Assembly: GCA_011947345.1 (NCBI GenBank)
Contig: JAAVTG010000220.1
Span: 1 to 64,000 of the forward strand
Origin: Phytophthora quininea
Lineage: Eukaryota; Oomycota; Peronosporomycetes; Peronosporales; Peronosporaceae
Direction of reading: 5' to 3'
DNA length: 64,000 nt
The notes beneath the pieces are model-generated. The model saw only the letters and a program-made list of their open reading frames with translations. It did no database searches and was not told where the DNA came from. Positions 22,826 through 32,857 of the stretch are shown here, piece by piece. The translations under genes were made by a program, and so were the position numbers. How positions within the stretch are numbered: position 1 is the first letter of the stretch; each line of letters opens with the position of its first letter.

Positions 22826-22982
22826 ATGGCCATATTGTCCGATGCGGCGAGGTCGCAGGCGGAATTGGCGCCGATCGAGGTGGACCAGTCCAGTGTGAAC
22901 AAGGAAGGTAAGAAATTATAATTCACATGTACCGCGTCGTCTAGAGCACGAGTTCGAGTTCAATAGTAGGCTCAAACCTTGA
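22826..22982 (+). pseudogene. Possible 5' remnant of a prefoldin subunit 4-like gene
   Basis: ATG at 22826 starts an exon to 22907 with a good GTAAG donor. An acceptor at 22943-22944 allows a second exon to a stop at 22980-22982. The joined 39-residue product contains EVDQSSVNKEEHEFEF and NSRLKP, which resemble the start of prefoldin subunit 4 (V-x-x-E-D-Q-x-x-I-N-x-F-x-R-L). No coiled-coil arms or beta hairpin follow, so only the 5' end survives. Weak similarity judged by eye. Confidence 0.3.
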
Positions 22983-23460
22983 ATGTAGAGCGGCAGCAGC
23001 AGCAGCAGCATTAACATGCTGGCAGTGGCCACCACAACGAATTAGCTCTAGAAACACAGGGGGCAGCTGGAAAAACATTGAATACACTGCGAACACCTTT
23101 ATTGCTGTTTGAAATCTGTGGAACTGTCTTACTCTTGGAGGGCTTTTTCCGTTAGGTCCTGGGCGCTGAAGGTCTGTACAAGCCTTTTCGTGTGCCCGCC
23201 GTTGCTGTCTAAAGCCGCCATAACCTGATCCATACGTGGAGCAGTCGAAGCCCAACCGCTTAATCCTGCCGTCAACCTCCTTGCACGACAGTCTGTCGCC
23301 GATAGAACGCCGTCCCCAGTCTCGTGGTAGTGATGGAAGTGATACTGCAGCGAGCCACGGTGGGCGAACTGCTTGAGCAGCGCCTACATGGTATCCACGT
23401 TAACATTTTCCGCAGGCTGCGTGCAAATGTCGACTGCTCTTCTCCTGAGGACACCTGACC
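22983..23460 (-). pseudogene. Decayed EF-hand protein fragment
   Basis: Minus-strand frames near 23400-23270 read ALLKQFAHRGSLQYHFHHY followed by HETGDGVLSATD, which fits a degenerate EF-hand loop (acidic/polar at 1, 3, 5, Gly6, hydrophobic 8, acidic 12). A later piece, MDQVMAALDSN, resembles the entry to a second EF hand. At least two frame changes and a TAG separate the pieces. Similarity to mitochondrial calcium-uptake (MICU-type) proteins is a guess. No intact product is possible. Confidence 0.3.
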
Positions 23461-24244
23461 CGCAAAATTGGTTGGAAAATTCCAACTTGGAATGTCTTTG
23501 TTGTCGGCGATCCCACTGGTGCTGTCCCCTCAGATGAACGGACGATCTTCCAATTTGGGATTGCCACTAGGCGATTCGACATGCCACTGTATTTTGACTG
23601 GTAAGGTTAATATTTTTCACCACTGTAGCAGTAGTTGATGGCCAAAGCAACGACAAGCAACCGTCCAGCTGAGGCTTAGCTATGAAGCGCTGTGGGCATG
23701 AGGATGTTGTTAGTGCCACCGAAGCTACAGTAATACAGTAATACATGTACACTCGAGTGCTATGCTTCTACCTGTTGAAGCGGAAGATCTCTCGACAACC
23801 TGTGTGATGATATATAGTTTTGGATATGTTCCGTCTTCGGAACTGGTATTATAATAGAGAGATTTCGCAATGTGTTGCTACTCCTGGTTTGAGGAACTGC
23901 AGGGACCGAGGTGAGAACGAATGGAATGTCTATTCCATGGCGAATTCCGAACTAACTGCTAACAAACCACCCTCCCGAGGGGTTTCTCCCAAGGGCGAAA
24001 CTGCTAACCGCGAGTTCATGGTAACATAGGTCGGTAACGGATCATCACCGTACCACCGGCAACACAATGCCGTTCCGGTTCCGTTCAGGTCAAGAAAAGC
24101 AACAACAAAAACGAGTCCGGAGCCGATTAGGTTTGTACGCAATGGAATTGCGTCTGAAATTCACAGGAATAACGAATTCACAGGAATAGGGCATCCTCTC
24201 ACAGTCGATTATTTTCACTGGCTAGCATACCAGGCGAAGAAGAA
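23461..24244. other. Intergenic upstream of Harbinger transposase
   Basis: No gene supported. It may contain the left end of the Harbinger element, but I could not recognise a terminal inverted repeat. Confidence 0.4.
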
Positions 24245-25332
24245 ATGCTGCGCGCGTACATCATGAGGAAGGTGTCGTCGAAAAGGAAGAAGCTGATGTA
24301 CATTCTCCTTCTCCATGGAGGTGAGATTGAGCGACCGTTAATCCCAAGAGTTGTGTTCAACCTAAACGACTACACGGATGCAAATTGTGAGCTGGAATTT
24401 CGTTTTAACGTTGCAGGGCTGCAGCGCTTGTGTAATCTTCTTCGCGTGCCGGACGTGGTCATCACCACTAACAGGGATCGCGCAACAGGCATCGAGGCGT
24501 TGTGTATCATGCTGAGCCGGCTAGCGTGTCCCCTACGCTACTACGACCTAATTGCGTGTTTTGGTCGTTCCCGAGGCGCTCTTTCACGAATATTTCTTCC
24601 CATGATCGACCATGTCCATGCCAAGTTTGCAGAGAAAATTTTCTTTGCACACAGCTTAGTGGAGGAGAGAATGCTGGACTACTGTGCAGCCATTTCTAGC
24701 AACGGGTCGCCGATTGACACGATTTTTGGATTTCCTGATGGTACCAAGCTGCGTGTTTGCCGTCCAGCACCTCGTCCGGGAGCTCCTGGAGAGAACCTGC
24801 AAAAGTTCTGCTATAGCGGCCACAAACGCTGTCACTGTCTCAACTACCAAGCCGTCACAGTACCAGACGGTATGTGCATTCACTTTGGGGCCCAATGGGA
24901 GGAAGACGCCACGACATCGCTATGCCGCGCGAAAGCAAGCTGATGCAGTACTTTGATGACCATGCTGCTCTTTTCACGGGCCGATTTCTATATGGTGACC
25001 CCGCATACGGCGTGCAGAAGAACGTGCTCAGTGGATACAAAGGCAATATTAGCGATCCGTTTGAGCGAGCTTTTAACAAGGAAATAAGCCGTGTGCGTGA
25101 ATCCGTCGAGTGGAATTTCAAGTGCCTGAAAACGTTGTGGGCATTTGTGGCGTATCCGCAGCAGCAAAAGATTGGCTTGTCGCCTGTTGGCAAGTTTGTG
25201 AAAGTTGCCATGCTACTTACTAATTGCCACAACTGTTATTCTGGTGGAAACCAAATTAGCAGCTACTTCGGATTACCACCGCCTTCGCTGGAAAGTACCT
25301 TGGCTAGCTACACCCTAGCTTACTCAGCTTGA
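24245..25332 (+). CDS. PIF/Harbinger (HARBI1-like) transposase, one frameshift
   Basis: DDE transposase of the PIF/Harbinger superfamily, about 360 residues when read through. The N-terminal half has a helix-turn-helix-like segment (GRSRGALSRIFLPMIDHV). The catalytic acidic residues appear as GFPDGTKL (first Asp), YGDPAYG (second Asp) and VRESVEWNFKCLK (Glu), with family blocks SGHKRCHCLNYQAV and GPMGGRRHD between. One missing G near 24873 shifts the frame between the PDGM and HSLWGP blocks. The stop at 25330-25332 is six bases from the stop of the convergent Myb/SANT-like gene. Such two-gene layouts are typical of autonomous Harbinger elements. With the frameshift and the partner's nonsense codon, this copy is probably immobile. 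Confidence 0.8.
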
Positions 25333-25338
25333 CTTTGG

Positions 25339-26271
25339 TTAAGCATTGCCAGCTTTATCATCGTTGCATACTTCTCCTTTTCCAGTCTCACCAACTCCAG
25401 TTGATGTGCACGAGCTGCGGCTCGCTCTTCTCGATCTTACTCGCTCTTGCCGTCTCTCCTCTTGCATCAACTCGCGCTCCCGACGTCGCTCTTCGAGGTC
25501 TTCCTGACGCTCAGCTGCTTTCTGCTCACGCTCCTGCTCGTTGTCCTCGCGGATCAAGTCGTACACAGTAAATTTCAGCTTCTTCTTAGCTGCACTGCCA
25601 CCGTCAACTGGATCGGCGCGCTTACGCATGCGCTCCACGGCCTCTTTACGAACACTCTTTGCTATGGCTTCTTCAGCCTTGGCCTTCTCTTTCTTTCTCT
25701 CAGACTTGACTGCATCCTCTCTCACCTTCTCGTCAACGAGCAGGAGAGCCTCACCCAATAATTGTTTGCGCTCTTTGTAATCTTCCGAAGCGCCGGAAAG
25801 CCCGAGTGACTTGTTGTCCCATTGCCGATGAGCTTGAAGAGGTGCCACGAAATTCGCCTGTGCTGCTTTGCCCTTGAGCTCGGTCTTTGGGAAGCCGTCG
25901 ATGTTTCGCACCTTAGCTGCTAGAGATTCCCATGAGTCCATCAATGCTCTTCTCCCCGAGGCAAACGGTGTGTCCGCTATGACCTACCGGAGGAGAACTA
26001 CATCGTCCGCGATGCTGAACTTCTTTCGTTTCGATGCTGGCTTTGACGGAGCTGGTGCAGCAGCAGACGATGGCACGGAGGCAGCCTCCCCTGCGACAGA
26101 GTGAGTGTTGTCGTGGTCGGAGATTGGTGGCTGCAGCTCAGTTTTATAATGCCTGCAGGGAGCGGCACCGAACGTGCGCGCTAGACGGGAGAGGCTTGGA
26201 CCATATGTGGCGATGTCTCTGTCCTTCGCTAGCAGAGCAGCAAGTTGAGTTAGCGGACGACCGAGAACCAC
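25339..26271 (-). pseudogene. Harbinger-associated Myb/SANT-like protein with nonsense codon
   Basis: Second gene of the Harbinger element. Reading leftwards there is a Pro/Ala linker, a basic SKRKKFS, then a Myb/SANT-like trihelix (ADDVVLLR, SWESLAAKVRNI, KAAQANF). Further on come HRQWDNKS and a very long charged coiled coil of Arg/Glu (QEDLEERRRERELMQEERR). A TAG at 25984-25986 replaces what should be Gln inside the DNA-binding domain; frames before and after are identical, so it is a substitution. The first in-frame ATG is only at about 25941, after the nonsense codon. In Harbinger elements this protein brings the transposase to the nucleus and to transposon ends. Confidence 0.65.
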
Positions 26272-27063
26272 TCCAACAATTTATATCATCCCTTACCTTC
26301 TGCTGTTTGACTGGAATTTGCTGCGAAAACTAACTATGCCCGTTCCAGTCAGATCCAGATGGCTTCTTGCGGCTTCTGACTGGAGCAGGAATTTCAGCTT
26401 TGCGAAACCTGTCTAATGAAATTCGCACGAATCTGTCGGAGCTGCTGGATCGAAAATTGGAGTCCTGGATACATTCTGGTCACGTCCCGACAAAGGTCAA
26501 GATTATTATCCTTGGTCGCAACGCCTGCCAATTCGGGTTGGGATGTTGCATCAAATCTAAAGAGATAAGCCTTACGTATTTGTGCCGCTCTGGAATTGCC
26601 GGCCGTCAATGCAGGAGGCAACCATTTAATGGGCTTGCTCGTTTTAATAGCACCAGGATTTCTGATGTTCGAAAGACAAGTCTATTCCTCCAGGACGTTA
26701 TAGTGCTGCCTCGGGATGATAACTGGTCTGAGAAAACTTCTCAGAAAGCCAGCGCGCGCCATGATAAACATCGATATGTTTCTCTTCTGATCGATGCTTG
26801 TCTTCAGGATGTTTGCGCAGCTTCTCCAGCCTGGCTCTGACTGATTCATGGGCTGATGATCAGCCTGATCGCCTATCCTTTGTCTGGAATGAAAAGGGTG
26901 CACTAATCTTATAGTAACCATACTCGAACAACAGCAAAACTTTTCAGGCGACGCAAACGAAAAATGGCCGAGGAGACACTGAATTGCATGTGCGTCGATA
27001 CAAAGAATCGAATTTCCCTGCAGTGTCTTCGTTGGGCCAGCAATTTGTCATGGTCCATGCTGT
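26272..27063. other. Intergenic with dispersed repeat copy
   Basis: No gene supported. About 26768-26846 is the second copy of the repeat seen at 14000-14100. The right end of the Harbinger element should lie in the first part, but no terminal repeat was recognised. Confidence 0.4.
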
Positions 27064-27169
27064 GTCTAAAGAACGAGCCGTTCGAGCCGCACTTCGAACG
27101 CAAGAAAAGAAGTTGCTATCGATCTAAGTTGGACATCGAAGTCTGCGTCTCCCAGTTGCAATAGCTCAG
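27064..27169. pseudogene. CFAP299 exon-2 relic with internal inversion
   Basis: Bases 27064-27112 (plus strand) match CFAP299 exon 2 and still read [14 protein letters not shown]. Immediately after, about 27126-27169 matches the next part of the same exon (18000-18043, WETQTSTSN) but in reverse complement. A weaker direct match to the following CFAP299 block ([10 protein letters not shown]) appears at about 27278-27300. No splice sites or open frame remain. Confidence 0.65.
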
Positions 27170-27531
27170 TATGGTGTGGCAGTTGGGACGAGCTCCACCA
27201 AAGGTAAGCGAGCTGGGGTTTTGCCAGCCGTCCTCGTGTGCGCTGCATACGAATAACGACGATTGATGCACTGTGTTCAGGTATTTACGGACAGCAAAAC
27301 GTTGATCAGTCGAGGACTACAACAAACAACGCCAGCAAGACGAAGGCAAACCAGACGATACAGTCGAAATCGCAAGTTGCCATTATGTAGTGTCGGGTCC
27401 TGCGTCCTGAGAGCTGCATTGCCGCCTTATTTTTTGTGGCAAACCTCCGGTATACGAGGCCTCATGCTGATACCAAGTGGGCGTTGCGCCGTTCAACCAC
27501 CCTGGCCACTTGCGTCCCTAAAGTTGGTTGG
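27170..27531. other. Intergenic, no intact gene
   Basis: Apart from the weak CFAP299-like block near 27278 nothing is recognised. It is the 3' flank of the ABM-domain gene. Confidence 0.4.
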
Positions 27532-28207
27532 TTACAGCAGGAAAATATCTTCATCGGGCTTTTTGTAGATGGTGGTGCGCTTGCCAGGCACGTCCAGCAC
27601 CTCGTCGATCTGCTCGGTGCAGTTCTTGTGCGCCTCGCTGGCCGTCCACGCCTGGTAGTCCTTGATCGACCGCCACTACGCAACAAGTAAAAATGTCAGT
27701 ATCAATTCCTGTAGTATCTCCCCACATTGTCCCCAGGGAATGCACCTCGGAGAGCACCACGTATTTGTGGTGGTCGTTGACGTCGCTGAGCGTCTCCAGG
27801 GAGATGAGGCCTGGCTGCGACCGCACCACCTTGTTCACCTGCACACAGCAACAGTAATCAGGTTAATGTAGTACAGAAGCAGCCGTGGCCAGGTTCCGTA
27901 CGTTCTCCATCAGCCGCGCGACGGTCGGCTCAAAGCCGCGGCTCATGATACGCTCGCTCAGTACGCGCACGGGCTTGGTGATCATGGTGGCGGGGGCTTT
28001 ACAGTCGCTTTTAGTTGTGGTGCCGACGTCCTCAAGTCTGACGTGTTTTTTCCGCCCCTCGATGGTAAGGACACGCATATCCTCGGTTTGATTGGCCGAA
28101 AAGTTTTTCAAACGAAAGCCTTGTTCTTGTGGCGATGAGCTGCTGAGCCAGCCCACCTTGGTGCTCGGATATGTGGTGGATATGGCGCCGTAATTGGTGT
28201 ACGCCAT
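27532..28207 (-). CDS. Antibiotic biosynthesis monooxygenase (ABM) domain protein
   Basis: Three exons on the minus strand: 28207-27902, 27838-27746 and 27675-27532, with GT-AG introns of 63 and 70 bp, phase 0. The C-terminal 80 residues form an ABM/dimeric alpha-beta barrel (VNKVVRSQPGLISLETL, DHHKYVVLSEW, DYQAWTASEAHKN). The N-terminal half is basic and unassigned. I start at the first usable ATG (28207). The same open frame extends to about 28340 with a sequence rich in Arg, Ser and Ala (LLHPVGSAATKRRWSTQ) that looks like a mitochondrial presequence but has no ATG. A lost start or a short 5' exon is possible. ABM proteins range from quinone monooxygenases to haem-degrading or stress proteins; the substrate here is unknown. 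Confidence 0.7.
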
Positions 28208-28291
28208 GAATTCGTCGCGAATCAATGCAAACGACCCGATGCTATGTGGTTGTGTCGACCAGCGACGCTTCGTGGCGGCTGATCCGACAGG

Positions 28292-29853
28292 ATGCAGCAA
28301 GCTGAAAGCTCTGCTTCCGTTGCAGACGATGGCGAGCCGTTCCGACTGCCTCTATCGGCGGAGAACGTGGCGGTGGGGCGACTAGGATGCATCTACAGGG
28401 CGCTGGATCGGAAAACGTGAGTGGCGATGGCGTCGTTATGGAGTGAACCGACGGTCTGCTAACTTCTGCATGCTAGTGGCCAGATATTATCCGTCGAATG
28501 TATTGAATTGGCTGACGATGTGGAGGTCCAGGACACCTCGGCAGTCGAAACCTTGGCTACCGATATCGAGCAGTGGGGCAGCGTGTGCATGGACGGAGAA
28601 GGAACTCACGTGTTCTCGTACGACTCGGTGCATTGCAGCCGCGGTCGGATTTATCTGCGGTCTCCCACCTCAGTTGTCCGCACTCTGGCAGCGTAAGTGT
28701 TGTTGTTGTTGTGGAAGAGTTTAAAAATGTGAAATTGATGAATTGTCTACAGGATATACCAGGATTTTGAACAGCTCCACCCGTTGGCAGTCAAGCAATA
28801 TGTGTATCAAGTCGTCAGAGGGCTCAGCACACTGCATAAGGTGAGTCTAGCACCCTGGTTATCCAAGTTACCGGTGTAACAGAGCTGACCAGTTCTTTCG
28901 AAGTAGAACGAAATGCTGTGTGGCGGAGTAAGCCAATTTTGCACGATTATGTATTGTACCTCTTTCACTGATGCTTTTTCAGATATCGATGTCGTCGTTA
29001 CTTTTGTGCGGCGGAAATATCCTCAAGATTGCAGCATGGTTCCCATCCGCAGCAACCGTAGAGAAAATTCACGCTCAAAGGTGCAACTGTGTTCAATACT
29101 TTTTGCGGTGGATTCTTCATCCCTAAAGAGTTCCATTTGACTAGCATTCTAGGCGACCTAAAATGTTATCGCTCAAACGGTAGTTCACTGACAGTGTCCA
29201 CTGCCAAGGCGCTAGATATCCGGAGTGTGGCTTACGTTATGGTCGAGATGCTCACTGGAATGCGTGTTCACGGGTCGCTCATGGAAAAACAAAACTTGCT
29301 GAGCAAAGTCACGGCTGGGTCGCCAGAGCATCAGTTTTTAAGCTCTCTGCTTGAGGCAACAGTTGTCGAGGACATACTTGACCACTCGTACCTTTCGTCG
29401 ATAAATCTCGTAGCAGCCTCGGCACTCAATACGTCGTCACAAGAACAACAACATATCATTGGGATTCTAACCAAGCAAGAGTTGCGTAAATCCCAGGCGA
29501 TGAAGCGGCAGTATGTACAGCAAATACGATCGTGGCAGGCCCAGTTTGAAAAGAAGTATCGACGCAAACCTAAACCGACGGACAGGCCAGCGGGTATCGT
29601 GCGCGCACAAGGCCGATGTCAAGCATTGAGTGAGCGTATGCAAGAGTTAAACAATCGGCTAGCCACTGCGCACACTAGCGTCTACCAGATGACAGCAACT
29701 ACGGGAGCACTACCATCAAGCCAACCGAGCATCGGGTCTATGCAGGAGCTAAGCATTTTTACGCAGCACGAGAGTGACGATGCAACTGATGAGACCGACA
29801 AGCCCAACTGGTTGCATGGTGGAAAGAGGTCACCAGCGCAAAAGCGTTTTTAA
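28292..29853 (+). CDS. Pseudokinase-like protein with C-terminal coiled region
   Basis: Reading from ATG 28292 with exons ending at 28416, 28477-28692, 28753-28840 and 28907 onward gives a kinase-like fold. The N-lobe is LGCIYRALDRKTGQILSVE. An alphaE-like helix follows (YVYQVVRGLSTLHK), then a catalytic-loop region reading CGGISMSSLLLCGGNILKI. The HRD motif and DFG are not conserved, so catalysis is unlikely. A C-lobe helix (ALDIRSVAYVMVEMLTG) follows the last intron (acceptor near 29150). The last 150 residues contain IRSWQAQFEKKYRRKPKPTDR, a motif of the type seen in FAM13/RecQL4-Sld2 proteins, then a coiled coil. Exon 4-6 junctions are uncertain. The start lies inside the antisense 5' extension of the ABM gene. 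Confidence 0.55.
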
Positions 29854-29930
29854 ATCGTTTTGGAAGAACGTCATGAATAAGCATTGAAATTGAACTCGGG
29901 ATGTGAAACAGCTGCATCGTTGAAAATCAA

Positions 29931-30215
29931 CTGGGGCTGATGATCGGCATCGAGTTCGACCCCGCCAAGACGCCCAAGGGCACGGCCAACAAGATCTCGC
30001 AGGCGTGTCTGGACCACGGCATGATGCTGCTGACGACGAGCATCTACGAGACGCTGCGCTTCATGCCGGCGCTGACGGTGTCGGAGGACGAGTGCGCGCT
30101 GGCACTAGAGATCTTCGAGAAGGCTCTGGACGACGTCTTCCAAGTGAGGAGGTGGTGGTGGTGTGAGCTGCGCTGTAGACACCAGGTCTGTCGCCTTATT
30201 TTAATTGTTTGTTGA
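29931..30215 (+). pseudogene. Aminotransferase 3' fragment at duplication boundary
   Basis: Encodes only residues about 349 to the end of the aminotransferase described at 57239-58501 (blocks GLMIGIEFDPAK, TSIYETLRFMPALTVSED). The PLP-binding lysine and the remainder are missing. It carries the two-base shorter TTCC variant near 30140 that replaces the normal SK stop with a read-through tail ending at 30215, as does the copy at 46697. Nothing upstream would express it. Confidence 0.85.
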
Positions 30216-30428
30216 ACGCAACGCAGTTGATCGTCCTATCTGCGTTTGCTGCGTTAGTCGTTGAGTGGCAGTGTCAATGGGATGGAATCAAACGAGGCTT
30301 TACGTTGAAAACGGTGGATTGAGTGATTAGTTATGACGCGCTAGTTAAAAAGAAATCCAAGACGCCACATCTCTGCAGCGTGTTGCAGTCTTGCTTCCTT
30401 GAGCGAGAGCGATTGGTTCGAGGCGCAG

Positions 30429-30770
30429 TTAGCAGTAGAAGAACCCGCCAAACGGACGCCCGAACATGCAGCTCGAGCCGAAGCGGGGACGACCGAACGT
30501 GTTCCACCAGCCGATCGGGTAGCCCCAGCCGTAGCGGAAGCCACCGCCGAATGGGAAGCGGAAGCGGTGGCGGAAACCCATCCCAGGGCCGCCGATGAAC
30601 TGCTCGTGGGTCGTCGTGCTGGCACCGGGGAGCGGCTCTTGGTCACCGACGATCGTTACTCCGGGTGGGAGCTGTTCCTGAGTCTCGGGAGCGGCATCTT
30701 CGGTAGCGTAGGCGCAGCTCATGACCGCCAGGAGGACCAGCAGAGCAGCAAGAGACGAGCACTTGACCAT
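30429..30770 (-). CDS. Small secreted Gly/Phe/Arg-rich protein (unit A)
   Basis: A 113-residue protein. Signal peptide 1-22 (LLVLLAVMSCAYA) is followed by an acidic Pro/Thr stretch and an aromatic, Gly- and Arg-rich C-terminus with repeated GFRHRFRFPFGGGFRYGWGYP-like composition and two cysteines, ending FGGFFYC. No known domain. Unlike the copies in B, C and D it has Gly and Arg in place of Asp (YPIDWW) and His (FGHPF). A surface or cell-wall-associated role is plausible for aromatic-glycine-rich secreted proteins; a Cys-poor effector is an alternative. The start is fixed by the signal peptide. Confidence 0.7.
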   Translation of the reverse strand: MVKCSSLAALLVLLAVMSCAYATEDAAPETQEQLPPGVTIVGDQEPLPGASTTTHEQFIGGPGMGFRHRFRFPFGGGFRYGWGYPIGWWNTFGRPRFGSSCMFGRPFGGFFYC

Positions 30771-31089
30771 GATCACCTGGGATAGACACTTGGGCGCTAG
30801 GGCTCGAAATAAGGAGTGAGTCGAGCAGTACACGGCGGTCATTTGGAGAGCAATGTGCGACAGTCGCATGGACTTCCCGCTCGTTCTTCTTTGAAAATGG
30901 CTGGTCACATGCCACGCTTCAATTTCGATGCTCTTGTAGAGGGAGGAAACGACGACCACCGATCCACGGCTGCGAATCGTGATTGGTTGAGGAAGTTGAA
31001 GTTGAGAGCGAAAACAATTTCATCAACATTAACGACTGCAGAAGGCTACAAAACATTTACCACGTAGAACACAGAGGCCCGACGCGCGC

Positions 31090-31601
31090 TCACTCGCTGC
31101 GCAGCTTGCGGTAGGATCCCTTCTGCGAGGTGGAAGCCCCAGCGGACGCCTGTGCGCCTGCATTGGCCGAGGTCGCAACCGTGTCTGCGTTGGCCGGGGC
31201 TCCACCGCCGATGCCCGCACTGGCACCGCCGTTAACGCCGCCACCAACTCCGGCACTGACGCTGCCGCCGCCAATCACTTTTCCGCCGACGCCGCCATTC
31301 GCTTGTCCGGTGGCTCCGGCATCGCCGCCAACACCGACCCCCGCCCCACCGCTTACCCCGCCATTGACACCGCCGGCAGCTCCGTGGCCGTAAAGCCCGG
31401 CCCTGCCGCCGACTCGCGCTCCTGCCCCGGCCCCGTAGATACTGGCGCCACCACCGACGCCCTCCTGGACGCCGCCGTGAACAGCCCCGTAACCGCCGCC
31501 ATGCAACAGGCCGAAGGTCTCGGCCACCTCTTCTCAGCGTTGGCCCCGCTTCTTAGTGCCGCGACGACCAGCCATACCGCGAGGATTCTGTTGCTGAACA
31601 T
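31090..31601 (-). CDS. Glycine-rich secreted protein (unit A, frameshifted)
   Basis: Same gene as the intact 170-residue copies at 40004-40516, 48901-49413 and 55783-56295. Here one T is missing in the T-run near 31526, so the frame breaks a few residues after the signal peptide, before the glycine-rich body. The loss of a single homopolymer base in one of four copies is more likely consensus error than selection. Confidence 0.65.
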
Positions 31602-32045
31602 GGCTGTTTTTGTTGGTTGCGATGCGATGCGGTGTGTTGTGGTGTGGTGTGTGTGCCGCTTGCTCGGTGGAGAGAAGGTTTGGAAATGAGCTGAGGTTGG
31701 GCTGGTAAATAACAATCCCAGAAGAGGACACTGCCCGCCAAGTAGGGCGGTGAAGACTGTGTTCATGATCGAGCCCATGGGCCCCTCCTGGGGCAACGTG
31801 TCGTGTCGTGCCATGCTGCACGTTGGCAAGGGCTTGATGACCAGTCGCGCTATTCGGACACGCAGGTGGTTGGATTTTGCTGTTAGGAGAGGAGCTCTTC
31901 ATGCTCAATGGGCAGCTGTAGAAATCTCCACGTGGGGGCGCATGTGACCGTCGCACCAGCCACCGGACAGCTTAATTTTAACCAGGACGTCGAACACCTG
32001 GGGGATGTAAAATATTGCGCTTAGCAGATTCGGTGCTTGATCCCA

Positions 32046-32528
32046 CTAACGATAGTAGCGTAGGGGTAGATAAAAGTTGGAGCCGTTCTCCATCGACACC
32101 AGCACGTGGGCTCCTGTGGGGTCGATGAACACGTTGGACATGGCTACACGGGGCTCGATCATGATTTCCTCCACGGTGCCGGAGCTGTCGGTGGCGTCGG
32201 TCGTGCACCGCAGCAGCAGCCCCTCCTGGGAGTCCATGGCCAGCACCCCATTGCCCACGCCCACACAGTTAAGCGTGAAGCCCTTGCGCCTCGACACTTT
32301 GAGACCGTGCTCCCGCAGCTCGAACATGGGCTTCTCCTCTTCCTTGTCGGCGGCGGGGTCCTCATCCCCCACCGTCTCGAAGTCAAAGTCGTCGTTGCTG
32401 GAGTCCCCGAAGCCGTCACCGCCGTACGGGGACTCGTACATGCCTGCAGAGCCCCTCCTATATCGTAGCCCCGCGGAGCTGAACGACTCCTCCTCCTTCT
32501 TCCAGTCCGCGAACAGATCCGCCGACAT
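32046..32528 (-). pseudogene. VPS18-like 5' gene fragment (unit A)
   Basis: A 160-residue frame starting MSADLFADW. An acidic low-complexity N-terminus is followed by the beginning of a Pep3/Vps18 beta-propeller (LNCVGVGNGVLAMDSQEGLL, VFIDPTGAHVLVSMENGSNF). Full VPS18 proteins are around 1000 residues; here the sequence stops after the first propeller strands, and the downstream sequence is the 5' region of the glycine-rich gene. A possible GTTAGT donor just before the stop has no recognisable next exon. VPS18 is a core HOPS/CORVET subunit for endolysosomal fusion; this fragment cannot do that job. I infer it was captured when the unit formed, with a full gene elsewhere. Confidence 0.6.
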
Positions 32529-32760
32529 TTTTTTTGGCAAAAAGTTCTTTCGGTACAAAGGAGCTTCTATTCGAGCCTGCGGGCGTTCGAATAGAGGCTC
32601 CACACCCGGTGGGTGCAATCATTTCCTCACGCTCGAATTAATGGCGCGGGCGTCCGAATTGAAGGAGCGCTTTTTGAGCATACACAGTTTTAGCCATTGA
32701 GTACAGCTAAATCCTAACACAAAGGCGGTACCAACTACAACAAACACCGCGACTCCCACA

Positions 32761-32813
32761 ACGACACCGACAATGACACCGACAATGACACCGACAACGA
32801 CACCGACAACGAC
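32761..32813. repeat. 12-bp minisatellite (unit A)
   Basis: Four tandem copies of a 12-base unit (AYGACACCGACA) plus a partial copy. On the minus strand one frame reads repeated V-V-G-V / I-V-G-V tetrapeptides, part of a 34-residue Val/Gly hydrophobic stretch followed by a basic tail that ends at 32619. Equivalent arrays lie near 41678-41730 and 63490-63545. Confidence 0.85.
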
Positions 32814-32857
32814 TCGTGCGTTTAGCCGGGACCGTCTTCCAGTCTGGCGGGAGGCGT

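Noticed and set aside
30399..30785. 128-codon plus-strand frame opposite the small secreted protein
   Set aside because: Antisense to a gene with signal peptide; no conserved motif.
31130..31393. Proline-rich frames (also 40044-40307, 48941-49204, 55992-56255)
   Set aside because: Exact antisense shadows of the glycine-rich secreted protein; Gly codons read as Pro on the other strand.
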